From Plazaster borealis (Eukaryota; Echinodermata; Asteroidea; Forcipulatida; Labidiasteridae), in assembly GCA_021014325.1 (NCBI GenBank), contig CM037472.1, positions 19,329,063 through 19,393,062 on the forward strand: a stretch of 64,000 nt of DNA, written 5' to 3'. Positions within the stretch are counted from its first letter, which is position 1, and every line of letters begins with the position of its first letter. This document shows, one piece after another, positions 1 to 10,476 of the stretch. The notes under the pieces were generated by a model. That model was not told the origin of the DNA. It worked only from the letters and a program-made list of their open reading frames with translations, and searched no databases. The position numbers were made by a program, and so were the translations under genes.

Positions 1-129
1 TTTTTCTTTTCTGACAAAGTATTCTGATGTGTATCTAGATGGTATTTTTTTTTAACAGTGCAAAAACATGCAGAGCCAAGAGGTATTGCCATTAAATTTG
101 TGTGAGTTAATACTTTGTTGATTTGTCAG

Positions 130-271
130 ACTAAAGATCCTGGTAAAGGATTTCTGAGTGCAACTGAGATGAAACCAGTGGAGGTGTTCACTGCAGAGAC
201 AGTCAAGCTCCCATCGGCCAAGGACCTGAAAGCCGAGAAGGAAAAGGCTGTCAAGAAAGCAGCAGCTGCTG
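130..271 (+). CDS. UNC79: UNC79 exon a (Lys/Glu-rich linker)
   Basis: Acceptor TTGATTTGTCAG precedes 130 and donor G|GTAAGG follows 271; starts in phase 0 and ends in phase 1. It encodes a linker beginning TKDPGKGFLS with a Lys/Glu/Ala-rich end (AEKEKAVKKAAAA). This part is poorly conserved in the family; its membership rests on phase continuity with the next exon. Confidence 0.75.
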
Positions 272-3200
272 GTAAGGATGATGAAAAGATGTAACTTGCT
301 CCTATAGTTGGAGGGACCGAAGGGATGGGAAGACTTGCGTGTTGTGGCTGAGTTGTCAAGCACACTGGACTCGGCCTCTAGTGTTTCTGAACGGCGGGGT
401 GTGGGTTCGAGTCCCGGTCTTGACACTTGTGTTCTTAAGCAAGACACTTGGCCGTTATTGCTTCGCCCTTCGGATGGGATGTAAAGCCGTTGGTCCCATG
501 TTTTGTGTAATACACTACAAAAACCCACTTACACTTAACTCTAAGAGAAGGGGTTTGCCCTGTTGTTTCTGGCAGTGGCTGCTGAATGCACCACAGCACC
601 TTGTAAACCTTTACAGGGTGTTACATGAATGGGTCTCATAATTCAAAAACTTCAAAAACCTGTTTGGAAATAACTATTGATTAATGCTTTGAGACGCCTG
701 TAGATAAAGCGCTATATAAAAACTAGTTATTATTATTAAGGGGATCTAGGGAATCGGAGGGGGAATGTAGTAGAAATAACCAGCGCCTAATTTTATAGAG
801 CTGCTTCTTCTTTCATATACTGAAAACTGGAGCTTGGTTTTGGAGATGGTAACTTTTTGTACAATATTTTGAACGCCTTTCTGTAAGGCATTAATTCCTT
901 ATTTACTCTCTTCATAGATAAGAGCGCTAAGGGCAAGAAGGATGGGGAGAATGGAACCCAGAAGGAAGCTCGCTTCAAGGTTGAAGAACTCCCCAAGGCC
1001 ATCCAACTCCTCTTCATGCTACTCAAGGTAGGATCTTAGTCTCATTGCAGACGAATCTTCAACCTGAATGTGAAAAGGACCTATTGATGCTTGTTTGTCT
1101 GATGCAAATAGAAGTAGGGTTTTAAATGATAACCAGGAGGGGGGAGCTCTGGAGATCGTCATCATCTTCCTGTACTGTGTAGAAACCTCCTCCGGAGTAT
1201 ACTCTCACATTGGTTGAGGTGCAAACAAAGCAGGTGCAGACAAAGCTTAAGACATACAAAAAGTGATATATATGTGCAAGTAAAAGCAGTTATTTAGCAT
1301 TTTGTGTGGGGATGGGTGATTAGCTGAAGGTGACACTGCTTAGTCTGTTCATGAAGACATTCCAGGGTTGGTGACTCGACAACTTGCAAGGAGGTTCATG
1401 TTGTTTCCTCTGGTGGATGAGTTGGCTGGATGTACTTGCCTAATGTGGTGTGTCGTGGCCGAGCGGTTAAGATCACCGGACTGGAGCTCTGGTGTTTCTG
1501 ATCAGCAGAGTGTGGGTTCGAGTCCCGGTCATGACACTTGTGTCCTTGAGCAAAGCTATTTATCATAATTGCTTCTCTCCACTCAGGAGTACAAATGGGT
1601 ACCGGCGAGAGCTGGGGAGTAACCTGCGATGGACTGGCATCCTGTCCAGGGGGAATAGAAATATTCTCGGTCGTTTAATGCCAAAGAAACCGGGTATAAA
1701 CACCGGCCTGCTGAGCCATATTGCCCTCGGGACAGACTTTACTTTACTTACTCGCCTAACAGAAACAGGTTACCTGCCAAAATGTAGTTCACAGTGTTGC
1801 CAATGGTGCCCTGCTTTGTTTTGTTTTTCGCAGAGAAATTTGGTTTGCTGAACAGTTTTATCAAAATTAGGTTCCTAGAGTGAAAGCAGGCTAACCTGGG
1901 CGCAATTCCATAAAGCTGCTTAAGCAGAAAACATTTTCTGCTGAGCAGAAAAGAGCAGGATACCAGTCACAAATGGTACATGTGACATGGTAGTTTGGCT
2001 GGTAACCTTATTCGGGTAAGCATAATTCTCTTGTGCTAAGCTACTTTTTGTGCTTAAGCAGCTCTATGAAATTGGGCCCTGCTTACCACAGAATTTGGGG
2101 CTTATGGCACCCTGTAAAGCGCTTATTTCTGTGGAATGTGGGTGCAGAATTCCTCTTTTAGCCGTGCCATAAAATGGGGCTTTGGTAAATCCATTATTCC
2201 CAAAAGTATGTGCATTCTCAGAAGAACTTTGTAAGCTCTGGAGAACTACTTGACCATTTGCTCCCCCAAGCACCCCAAAATCTTCCATCAAACTAAACCT
2301 GCATTGAGTCAATGGTGTTCATCTTCAGAGGGTCTTTTAGCAAAGCCAGTGGCGCAACCAGAGGGGGTCAGGGTAGGGACTTCCCCCCCACCAAATTATG
2401 TCTTTGCCCCCGCTTTCCCCCCAAATGAAAGTGTTTGGTTATACCACTGAGCAAACCTTTTACGATAACAAAATTAATGTATGATTTTTCTGTGGACTCT
2501 TCAGGATGTCCCGAGACACAACGACCCGGAAGTGCTGCTCAATTTATTCTATTGCATCAAGATATTATGTCTGAATGCCGAGTGTCTCCGACAAGCAGCC
2601 AAGGACCACGATGCGTTCTTGAAATACGCTCAGAACCATTTACTTATTCCCAAGTATGTATAACAAAATATGATCAGAACCATTTACTTATTCCTAAGTA
2701 TGTATAACAAAATATGCTCAGAACCATTTACTTATTCCTAAGTATGTATAACAAAATATGACCAGAACCATTTACTTATTCCCAAGTATGTATAACAAAA
2801 TATGCTCAGAACCATTTACTTATTCCTAAGCATACATAACAAAATATGATCAGAACCATTTACTTATTCCAAAGTATGTATAACAAAATATGACCAGAAC
2901 CATTTATTTATTCCTAGGTATGCATAACAAAATATGCTCAGAACCATTTACTTATTCCTAAGTACATGTATGTATAAAACCCTGCAATAGACTCTGCGTA
3001 TTTGAACTTCCGGGACCAAGTTGGTCCCAGCCATATTGAGTTTTACGTGCACCGATTCTGTTCCTTCAAATTCTTTAGTTTAATGGCTATAGAAACTGTA
3101 TCATGTTGTTGGAATGTAAAATTTAGCCATGAAACATATATGAAAGTAAAATATATTTAACAAATCAACAAAGACAATGAGATAATAAGACTTGACCTCC

Positions 3201-6200
3201 CTTTCTGGTTACTTTTAAACAATTACACATTTTGCAGAGCCATGAAATTGGGCTCTGATCTCAATTGTTTCCTTGAATCAACCGAACTTTGTTCGGTTGG
3301 TGTATGAATGATAAAATCACATCTGCTTTTTTTTATGAACTCTTTCACAAGTTTCTGGAACCTACTTGAGGGTGAACTGAGCTGTGTCAATGAAATTATG
3401 GTTCCCCTGGCCCTGCATAGCCTGGCACTACCCCATGGCTCCGATGTCATGTGGAATCTACTACAGAGAGATGTAGACAATGGAGACTGGAAAGCACGCT
3501 TTAAAGCTGGTAAGGTGCCAAGGCTAATTTTCACAGGAAATTTGTAGGAAACGATCACAAACAGTTGTTTATGCTAGTTGGACCTTTTCCGTTTTCAACT
3601 TTCTTTTAGCAGCTGTATAAAATCAAAGAACTTACCTCCAATGGCCAAATGTTTAGCTGCTGATGACAAAGCAGATTGAACTTCTTTGCAGTCAAATTTT
3701 CCATGTAGTTTCTGCTGCTTTACATGCATTACTGACTTCAAATTGTGTACATTTAAACTTAAACTTATTCTTGAAATTATGTCACTGCAAAATTTGACTC
3801 TAAGGCCATGTCAGAATTGGCGGCTACGGCTACAGGTACGGTTGGATCATAGCGTCAACGTGCATTGAAATATCGGACATCCATTGCAACACCCTTAGCA
3901 ACAGTTGCAGCTGTAGCTGCCAATCCGAACCTGGGCCCCATTTCATAGAGCTGCTTAAGCAGAAAACATTCCTTAATTATTGTCTGCTAAGCAGAAATGA
4001 GCAGGATACCAGTCACAAATTGTACATGTGACATGGAAGTTTGGCTGGTAACCTTATTCTGGTAAGCATATTTTTGTCGTGCTTAGCTACTTTTTGTGCT
4101 TTACCAGCCCTATGACATTGGGCCCTGGTCTAAGTCTGCCTGTATGTTGGAACAGGTTTCTGCAACTTTTTCTTGTTTTACATCCACAGTTGAGCGTGTC
4201 ACAGCTCTGTTACGATTTGTGGAAAAGAAGTCGCTCGGTAACAACTCAGTGATCATGTGTTCCCTAGCCTGTGCTTTTAGCTCTCTCATTACATCGACTG
4301 AAGACATCTGCCCCGCTGTCTCATCAAGGGCTATCATTATGCTGGAAACCATACCCAAGAAAGCCCTCAAGGTTTGTGCTGGGGAAAAGTATTGATGGCC
4401 CGAAACCTAAATGGATCTTGGGAATGTATGAATCTTTAAAGGTATCGTACACGTTTGGTAATGACTCAAAACAAATATTAGCATAAAAACTTACTTGGTA
4501 ACAAGCAACGAAGAGCTGTTGGTAGTATAAAACATTGTAGGAAACGACTCCCTCGGAAGTAACGTAGTTTTTGGGAAAGAGGTAATTTCTCACTAAAATA
4601 ATAAAAACTTCTTGCAAGAAGTTTTTATTCCTATCTGAAAGCACACAAATTTGTACAACAAGGGTGATTTTCTTTCATCATTTTCTTGCAACTTCGATGT
4701 CCAATTAAGCCCAAATTTTCACAGGCTTGTTATTTTATGCATATGTTGGGATACACCAAGTGGGAACACTGGTCTTTGACAATTTCCTAATGTGTTCAGT
4801 GCCTTTAAACAAGGAAGTTTTTTTATGAAAAACATTAACTGTGGTTTGTTCAGTGTCCTCAAAACTACTTAGCATTTTGATGAGTATAATAAAACCATCA
4901 TTTTCTGATGGGGAACCTTGATCATCGTTGTCACAGGTTCTCGTGGGCTGTCTTGAATTCCAATGGGACTGCGTTGTAGAGGATCGCGTGATGATCTTAG
5001 ACAACCTGTACAAGCTGCAGCATTTCCTTCCTGATACCATGGTGTTGTCCTGGGAGTTCTTCATGAACAGACTCGATACCTTGGCTCTTGAGGCTCAGGT
5101 GGAGATGGAACACAACAAGGAGTTTCCTTTCCCAATCGGTGAGTCTCTCAATAAAGGGAATTGGTATTAACATCCTGGGCCCAATTTATAAATATGTTTT
5201 TTTATGCAGAAAAGGCTGTTTAATAGATGTTAAATTTGCATCGGGAATAAAGAATATTATTTGTGTTTCACCCATACACCGATGTGTGTAAAGCACTGTA
5301 TAATTTCCCGAGTCCTATGAACAAAACCATAGGCATATTACTCGGTTGCCATTCTAAAGCAGATGTCTTACCACTTGACCACCGAGATTGTAGGGTAGCT
5401 AGAGGCATTTCGAATTCTATATTTTAGTAGTGGGTACCGCAACAGAAAATACTGCTTCGCAAATTTCTTTGCTAAGTGAAAAATTTGTTGGGAGCCAGTG
5501 GCAACAATCTAAACATTATTAAATTTTGGCTGGTAACCTGTTTTAGTTAGGCAAGATTTTTCTGTGCTTAGCAAATTTTGTGCTTACAGGTTTTATGAAA
5601 TTGATCCCTGTTGGTAAGTTATTGCGTCACATTCATGCGTATCTGCTGCAAGTTTTCGCTACTTCCAGTTCCAAAGCTGGCATACGTTTGTGTGTAATTT
5701 AACCACAAGTCGCCAATTTCACAGTTTAAAAGCATTTCTTATGTAAAAAACTTTTAATTCTTAGTCTTTGAAGAGTGTATGTAAGAGATAAGTTAAACAG
5801 ATTAATCCTTTCTTTCATTGAACCTTGAGAAACAATTTAGCATTTTTAAAATTCATGTTACGGAAAGATTTCCACGGAGAAATCACTCACCATTTAAACT
5901 CCCTGGTTAATTTGAGCAGGTCGGATAGAACCGTGCCGTGATTTAAGCAAACAAGCAAGCACAGGTAGTGCAGTTCATATTTCTGGTAAAAAAGCATGTG
6001 AAATATTTTGAGAAACTTTACACTTGTGAGAGCGGGTCTGGAATTGCAAACAGAAAAGGTAAACATAGCAGTACTTCGAAAAGCCAGCCAAAAACCTCTG
6101 AAATCTGGAGCTTTATTCAATATAAAAAACAAATTCTGGTGGAATTTTTGTGTGAAAATGGGATTCACAGGATTTAGCATTGGTAAAAAATACACACTTT

Positions 6201-9200
6201 TCTACAATTTTAAGGGGAAAGTCTCTTAAAATCTTCATTTACATTTCACGGTCCGTGCTGACTGTTAAAATTACCATCTTTGAGTGCCATGACTGGGGTA
6301 CAAATGTTCCAAAGACTTCAGCATAAATTGCTCTTTCTTTGGGATAGTGGCTTTGCAGATGCAAGCCCTAAATTCCAGGCCTGCTTGCTTTCTTTTTGCT
6401 CTCTTTTTATTATTTTTTTCTGGTATTTGGAATCCGGCATATAATCTCTATCTTAAATGATATTTTGTAATAATTGTAATGCTACTGTTTTTATTGATCT
6501 CTTGATAACAGTTGGTAATTGTCTTCTTTATTTTTTTTAAATTAAATTCATTTGAGTTTGAATTTGAAAGACTGGCATTTAATGACATTTGATTGGTATT
6601 GTGATACTGCTTTTAAGGTTCTCTATCTGGAACGACATTCTTATTGATAGTTTGCTATTTTCAACTTCGTCTTCGGTCATTTTGATCTTTTTTTTTCAAT
6701 GTTGTGAATTTTAATGTCACTTTTGAACTGTACATTTATTGTGCTATCACTACTGTTACTATAAACTTTGTTTCCTCTTGTCTACAAGATTTCTGAAGTC
6801 TGTTTTGTCACATTTTTATTGACACTTTGCAATCGTTTTATTCGTCCATGCCTCTTTTCTTTTCCTATTTTTTATTCACAGGTTGCACCGCTTTTCTGTG
6901 TTTTTGGTGGCTGTGTTTTATTGTATGTCTTTTAAAAGAACTTTTTACTAAATTTTTTTGTTTTGCTTTAGGTGTAAACTTTTTTGTTTACATTATCAGG
7001 AAAAACATGGTTAAATGGACATGACAAATCAATTTTTGAACCTTTGAATCTTGAATCTTGATTTGAAATTCATTTCTAGATCTGAGTCGTTCACAAGCTG
7101 GCGTGGTGGATCGTATGGACACTTTCCTGAACAAGCAGACGAGAGCTCGCGTCGCCAGGTCGCAGTCCGAGATGAACAGCTCTCTCAAACCACGCCGCCT
7201 CTCCTCATTCACCCTCAAGAATGAATTCAAAAAACGCAGCATGTCTTCCCCTCCAGCTTCATCCGGTGGATTTAGCAGAGTTCAATTCGGGGCCGGTGAG
7301 TGCCTTTTGATAAAAGCCGTTTACTAGGAAGTTGTTGCTTGAAAAGTTCATTTGCCATGTCAAAAACAAAAGCAGCTTGTCTTTTTATCAGCCCGTTTTC
7401 AAATTACGTATTCTTATGTCATGGACAGCGAATGTTGTGTTATGTTCCTCACTCATAGTCACTTGTGCATTTTAACCCTCAAAGCACTGAGAATACAATT
7501 TGTTTTGTAACTGGTCAAAAACCAAGAGCAAAACAAAAATATTATGTTCATATTTCCTAATTCAAAATGTACATCATTCCAATGCCCAATCTCACAGTGC
7601 TACTTACCATAGACAGAGCTGCCAACTCTCCCTGATTCTGCAGGAAGTTCCCTCTAAACAAACCGAACTTTCCATGTTCTGGTAAACACATTTGAAAATC
7701 TCCCTGATTGTGGAAACCTTTTCCCTAGTATGTTGAATGTAATTCTAAATATCTCCCTGATTGCTGTACAGAATCTCCATGATTGCAAGATGAAAATGTT
7801 GGAAGCTCTGCACAGAGTTCTGTGCTTACAGGGTCCTGTACAGTACATGATTCTATCTTGCCACAAGCACAGAATTCCGCAGTAAGCAGTGCCATGAATT
7901 TGGGCCCAGATAAGCTCAGTTGTTCTAGTGTTTCAATAATGTGGAACTTTATCAGCAAAGTGTGGGTTTGAGTCCTGGTCAGCCGTTGTTATTGTGTCCT
8001 TGAGCAAGATACTTTACCATAATTGCCTTGTCATTCGGATGGGACATTAAGCCGTTGTTTACTTTTTGGGGGGGGAGATATCTCCTAACATCACAAGGCC
8101 GGACGGCCACTTCAAGGTGAGGGCTACACTTAACTGATATGGGCTGTCGACCAAATCAACTGTCACCAGGGGCACGTTGCCTCCTACTCCTAGGGCTGAA
8201 ACAGGGTTACCCCCTTCACAGTCCGTAAGGATGTAGGCATGGGTATCATTCACTAGGAGCCTGGCTGGTAGAGCAGAATGCACGACCTTCCCAACTTTTT
8301 ATGAAGCAATTATGGTTAAGTACCTTGCTCAAGGGCACAAGTGTCATGGCCGGGATTCAAACCCACACTCCGCTGCCTGCAGCACCAAAGCTTGGGTTCG
8401 ACAAACCAGACCGCCCGGCCACGCCACGCCACAGTGGTCCCATGTACTAGGCTTGGTAGCGCAAGGAACCAGAACACTTATCATGGAAGAGTAGGGGTTA
8501 ACCCCTGTGCTTCTGGTTCACATATCAAGCACCCTTGTTTACAGGTTTCCTCAGGCTTGTGAGCTACAGTGATTAAGTTCACTTATGAGGCATCCTTGGT
8601 TTCATTACCAGAAATAAATAATAATAATAATAACTGGAGTGGATGATCGATGTAGGACAAAGCTAAAATAGGTTTGTATGCTGATGAGACAGTGATAGTA
8701 TATATTTCTCTTTGCCACCAGCCATGCGATCAACCTATAGTAGACTGTTAGAGAGTACAGACTATGCTGCTGAAACAGCCGGACCTATTGCAGAATCATT
8801 CTTTGAAGGTAAAAATGGTTGACATTGCTTTTAGGGTGTCATTGTTTACACATTGTTCCTCATATGACAGTGATGATCTGCAAAATTTGTTATCCAATTC
8901 AAATTTTATGTTCCCAAAGCTTTATATTTGTTTGTCTGGAATTTAAACAAGTGTTTTCAAAAGACAAGTTAGTTGAAAATGATTGATCTTGTTTTCTGAA
9001 ACCCCCAATTAAAGGGGCACTATCATCATGATTAAAGCAGGACTGTGGCTGCACATGGAATTATGAGTTCTCACCCAGTTACTGCACACATGCGCCCTTC
9101 CTATGTATCATATATATGGAGGGAGTGCGCGTGCATGCAGTAACGAGGTGAGATTTCATAACTTCATGTACAACCACAGGCCTGCTTTGATCATGACGAC

Positions 9201-9580
9201 AGTGCCCCTATATAAAGATAATGTCAGATGATTATTTATTTACTTTTGTGTGATGCAGAAATGATTTAATGGAAATAAAGCTGAACTGAACTTCATCTTC
9301 AATAAAACTACAATGCTACGATTATTTTAATGCTTATGTCAACAAAAGTCCATATAACATCAAATACAGTCAGCCAGAACGACATTTTAATATCCCAAAC
9401 ACACTTAATCTTGTCTTGAGATCACTCTGAGATTGTTTCTTTGTGTTTTTCGGGGGTGCTTTCTTTTCAGACGGTCATCTACAGACAGTTCAAGAAGAGC
9501 AGGCGCCAGACATGAGTTCAGTGGATCTATCTAGTCTGGATAAAGAGACTGTACATAAGCTCATATCACTCCTCATGAAG
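130..9580 (+). CDS. UNC79: UNC79 homolog, nine internal exons (partial gene)
   Basis: UNC79 is the large cytosolic HEAT/armadillo-like subunit that, with UNC80, supports the NALCN sodium-leak channel at the plasma membrane. Nine exons can be joined through consistent AG/GT sites and matching phases to give 452 codons without a stop. Successive segments match the family core: RHNDPEVLLNLFYCIKILCL, LPHGSDVMWN, an aligned region with EDICPAV, VLSWEFFMNRLDTL, then NKEFPFP, a basic Ser-rich linker, and LDKETVHKLISLLMK (compared from memory with vertebrate UNC79: PDILFNMLNCLKILCL, LPHGADIFW, EDVNPAV, LSWEFFVNRFETL, NKEFPFP, HQTVHQLITVLMK). The segment is the middle of a roughly 2,600-residue protein. 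The next expected exon, starting near Phe-Met-Ala-Arg, was not found before or after the N gap. The assignment is firm; the completeness of the locus is not. Confidence 0.93.
338..740 (+). mobile_element. tRNA-derived SINE, near full length
   Basis: About 400 bp in the intron after UNC79 exon a. The head resembles a class II (Leu/Ser-like) tRNA: degenerate A box GTGGCTGAGTTGTCAAG and B box GGGTTCGAGTCCC. The body has CACTTGTGTTCTTAAGCAAG and CTTCGGATGGGATGTAAAGC, and the tail ends GCGCTATATAAAAAC plus an (ATT)n run. The same body recurs at 19,709, 22,350 (minus) and 24,436. Confidence 0.85.
918..1027 (+). CDS. UNC79: UNC79 exon b
   Basis: Acceptor TTCATAG, donor AAG|GTAGGA. The first two bases complete an Asp codon and the exon ends in phase 0. 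The end reads ELPKAIQLLFMLLK, matching the helix before the conserved core (vertebrate LPVTLRLIYTIF). Confidence 0.85.
1447..1752 (+). mobile_element. tRNA-derived SINE with a different body
   Basis: Same class II tRNA-like head (GTCGTGGCCGAGCGGTTAAG, then GGGTTCGAGTCCCGG) and the same CACTTGTGTCCTTGAGCAAAG segment as the other SINEs. The 3' half is a different module, with ACCTGCGATGGACTGGCATC and CTGTCCAGGGGGAATAG. Confidence 0.75.
1898..2080. repeat. GGGCCC palindromic foldback element, copy 1
   Basis: About 185 bp with long inverted ends: CATAAAGCTGCTTAAGCAG at the left and TGCTTAAGCAGCTCTATGAA then ATTGGGCCC at the right. Between them are the family signatures AGCAGGATACCAGTCACAAA and TTTGGCTGGTAACCTTATTC. 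No coding capacity; a MITE-like family with at least nine full or partial copies here. Confidence 0.85.
2075..2180. repeat. Second foldback family (TGCTTACCACAGAAT type)
   Basis: Abuts the previous element and shares its GGGCCC end. Carries GCTTACCACAGAATTTGGGG, CCCTGTAAAGCGCTTATTTC and GCCGTGCCATAAAATGGGGC. Related sequence occurs at 7,800-7,912, 9,627-9,740 and 25,135-25,260. Confidence 0.6.
2505..2653 (+). CDS. UNC79: UNC79 exon c, donor copied into a downstream minisatellite
   Basis: Acceptor GGACTCTTCAG and donor CCCAA|GTATGT; ends in phase 2. It encodes RHNDPEVLLNLFYCIKILCL and ends NHLLIP plus the first two bases of an Asn codon. The donor lies in the first unit of the 44-bp tandem repeat starting at 2631. 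Reading past it gives Lys-Tyr-Val then TAA, so only this first donor keeps the frame into exon d. Confidence 0.92.
2631..2982 (+). repeat. 44-bp minisatellite derived from an UNC79 exon-intron boundary
   Basis: Eight units start CAGAACCATTTA or CAGAACCATTTATT at 2631, 2675, 2719, 2763, 2807, 2851, 2895 and 2939, an exact 44-bp period. The first unit holds the last 23 coding bases of UNC79 exon c, its GTATGT donor and 21 intron bases. The donor hexamer is intact in units 1-4 and 6, GCATAC in unit 5, GTATGC in unit 7 and GTACAT in unit 8. Confidence 0.95.
3352..3509 (+). CDS. UNC79: UNC79 exon d
   Basis: Acceptor CTTTCACAAG and donor G|GTAAGG. The first base completes Asn (AA|T). Encodes FWNLLEGELSCVNE, LALPHGSDVMWN and GDWKARFKA, which align with the vertebrate LWRVV, LSLPHGADIFW and DWKMRFEA segments. 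Ends in phase 1. Confidence 0.93.
3812..3932. repeat. Short foldback element (GGCGGCTACGGCTAC ends)
   Basis: Inverted ends GAATTGGCGGCTACGGCTAC at the left and GCAGCTGTAGCTGCCAATCC at the right, about 120 bp, directly before the next GGCCCC/GGGCCC element. A related shorter copy is at 35,389-35,443. Confidence 0.65.
3932..4125. repeat. GGGCCC palindromic foldback element, copy 2
   Basis: Complete copy: GGGCCCCATTTCATAGAGC at the left, AGCAGGATACCAGTCACAAA and TTTGGCTGGTAACCTTATTC inside, CCTATGACATTGGGCCC at the right. Lies in the intron before UNC79 exon e, ending 65 bp upstream of it. Confidence 0.88.
4190..4371 (+). CDS. UNC79: UNC79 exon e
   Basis: Acceptor CATCCACAG, donor AAG|GTTTGT; phase 1 in, phase 0 out. 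Encodes VERVTALLRFVEKKS and STEDICPAVSSRA, aligned with vertebrate VEKVAVICRFLD and AVEDVNPAVATRA. Confidence 0.93.
4437..4790 (-). repeat. Long foldback element, ACGTTTGGTAATGACTC family, divergent member
   Basis: Begins AAAGGTATCGTACACGTTTG and contains AAAAACTTACTTGGTAA. A perfect short palindrome AAAAACTTCTTGCAAGAAGTTTTT sits in the middle (4606-4629). Ends with GGGATACACCAAGTGGGAAC and GGTCTTTGACAATT. A related copy in the other orientation is at 26,561-26,940. Confidence 0.65.
4937..5138 (+). CDS. UNC79: UNC79 exon f
   Basis: Acceptor GTTGTCACAG, donor G|GTGAGT; phase 0 in, phase 1 out. Encodes VGCLEFQWDCVVEDRVMIL, VLSWEFFMNRLDTLALEAQ and NKEFPFP, among the best matches to vertebrate UNC79 in the window. 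Confidence 0.95.
5177..5612. repeat. GGGCCC foldback element, copy 3, interrupted
   Basis: Left end TGGGCCCAATTTATAAATAT at 5176; right part TTTGGCTGGTAACCTG, TTGTGCTTACAGG and TTTTATGAAATTGATCCC to 5612. About 240 bp of unrelated DNA separates the halves, so the copy has been split or has diverged. Confidence 0.6.
5613..7079. other. UNC79 intron, T-rich, no feature seen
   Basis: Remaining part of the 1.9 kb intron between exons f and g. Strongly T-rich on the plus strand from about 6,400 to 7,020. Short chance reading frames only; no repeat family recognised. Confidence 0.6.
7080..7295 (+). CDS. UNC79: UNC79 exon g (basic, serine-rich linker)
   Basis: Acceptor CATTTCTAG, donor G|GTGAGT; phase 1 in and out. 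Encodes a basic Ser/Arg-rich segment including RARVARSQSEMNSS and KPRRLSSF, in the place of the vertebrate linker with ARFARNRQKSVRSL. The RxxS-type sites could be phosphorylated (inference). Confidence 0.85.
7800..7912. repeat. Second foldback family, copy in UNC79 intron
   Basis: AAGCTCTGCACAGAGTTCTG at the left and CACAGAATTCCGCAGTAAGC, then GTGCCATGAATTTGGGCCC, at the right, around TACAGGGTCCTGTACAG. Matches the family seen at 2,075 and 9,627. Confidence 0.55.
7913..8075 (+). mobile_element. SINE fragment
   Basis: Diverged SINE head and body: GTGTGGGTTTGAGTCCTGG (B-box-like), GTGTCCTTGAGCAAGATAC, then CATTCGGATGGGACATTAAG. Truncated at a G-run near 8,070. Confidence 0.65.
8250..8580 (-). 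mobile_element. SINE fragments, mainly reverse orientation
   Basis: AAGTACCTTGCTCAAGGGCA and GCCGGGATTCAAACCCACAC (reverse B box) around 8,320-8,380 mark an inverted SINE head. Following sequence (CACTTATCATGGAAGAGTAG, GCTTCTGGTTCACATATC) resembles SINE body in plus orientation, so this is a composite of fragments. Confidence 0.55.
8722..8808 (+). CDS. UNC79: UNC79 exon h (short)
   Basis: 87-bp exon between acceptor TTTGCCACCAG and donor G|GTAAAA, phase 1 in and out. It adds 29 codons without changing frame, so it could be skipped as a cassette. The encoded stretch (around STYSRLLESTDYAAE) has no clear family counterpart; support is the splice sites and phase. Confidence 0.7.
9471..9580 (+). 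CDS. UNC79: UNC79 exon i (last recognised)
   Basis: Acceptor TTTTCTTTTCAG, donor AAG|GTACAG; phase 1 in, phase 0 out. Ends SSLDKETVHKLISLLMK, matching vertebrate HQTVHQLITVLMK just before the next conserved block. It is the last UNC79 exon visible on this side of the gap. Confidence 0.9.
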
Positions 9581-9626
9581 GTACAGGCTATCCTGCAACA
9601 ATGATGCAGTCAAGTCTCTTATGTCA

Positions 9627-9740
9627 AGGCTCTGCTTACCGCAGAAATCTGCGCTTACGGCCCAAAGAAATCACGTGCTTTACAGGGGGCCCGTAGGAGT
9701 AGAAATATGTGGTGAGCAGAGCCATGAAATTAGGCTCTGA
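9627..9740. repeat. Second foldback family, copy after UNC79 exon i
   Basis: Inverted ends AAGGCTCTGCTTACCGCAG and GGTGAGCAGAGCCATGAAAT flank GCGCTTACGGCCCAAAGAAA. About 110 bp; begins 47 bp after exon i. Confidence 0.6.
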
Positions 9741-10166
9741 TCATTTCAGCAGAAGTGTACATTAATTGTAAATGTCAAGTTTTCAACTAGAACAGCAGAA
9801 AAATTCCCTGGAAAGATTTCATTAAAAACTGTTTTTATATATTTATTTATTTCTTTGAAACCGCTTGTTACTGTTACATGTTTTCCTCTGTTTTTTTTGT
9901 AATTGTGCATCGGAGTTTAGTTTATTATAAAAACCCTAATGTGTAGAAAGGTTGAATGCAGGTTCAAATCCCACCGAGGTGCCTGTAGTTTTGGCTTGCA
10001 CAACGGTGTTGGGCAAAAAACTAAACTTGATATTATTTAAATCAAGAATGACATCAATAATAACAATAATATTACCAGAGTCTTAAGTTGAGCAAGTATC
10101 TACCAATAAAGTACTCATGTCACCTGAACAAAGAGAAACAGTATTATATATTTATTTCTCAGTTGG
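9741..10166. other. No gene seen between the last UNC79 exon and the tRNA-like repeat
   Basis: AT-rich sequence with a T-run near 9,890. No splice-bounded exon resembling the next expected UNC79 segment was found. Confidence 0.5.
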
Positions 10167-10239
10167 TTATTTATAGCTCAGTTGGTAGAGCGTTGGCACG
10201 TCAAACCAGAGGTCGTTGGTTCAAATCCCGCTCTAGTCA
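10167..10239 (+). repeat. tRNA-like dispersed repeat, copy 1
   Basis: TAGCTCAGTTGGTAGAGCG, a GTTGGCACGTCAAACCAG anticodon-arm-like stretch and GGTTCAAATCCCGC look like a class I tRNA. The 5' acceptor half does not pair with TCTAGTC at the 3' end, and the expected U before the anticodon is C, so a working tRNA is unlikely. It shares its 3' flank (T-run then TTCAACCC) with the copy at 46,561, so it is a repeat. Confidence 0.65.
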
Positions 10240-10364
10240 AGTTTTTTTTTTTCAACCCCAAATTATGTATTTCATTACACATCCAACAGCGCAATTAGAG
10301 CTAGTAACAGTTGGAATAGGAGATGAGAAGAAATGTTCAGTTTTAGTAGTATGATCGCTCTACA

Positions 10365-10476
10365 GGGCCCAATTTCATAGAGCTGCTTAAGCACAAAAAC
10401 TAGCTAAGCACAATAAAAATATGCTTACCAGAATAAGGTTACCAGCCAAAATAGCATTCCGCATGTACCATTTGTG
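10365..10476. repeat. GGGCCC foldback element, copy 4, cut by the gap
   Basis: Left end GGGCCCAATTTCATAGAGC at 10,365, then AGCTAAGCACAATAAAAATA and AAGGTTACCAGCCAAAATAG. The sequence enters the N run at 10,477 mid-element. Confidence 0.85.

Noticed and set aside
1368..1568. Short open frames over SINE heads
   Set aside because: Coding appearance comes from the tRNA-derived GC-rich head; the same frame recurs in other SINE copies with stops.
2631..2982. Tandem array considered as a CRISPR array
   Set aside because: Units are contiguous without unique spacers and the context is an animal gene intron.
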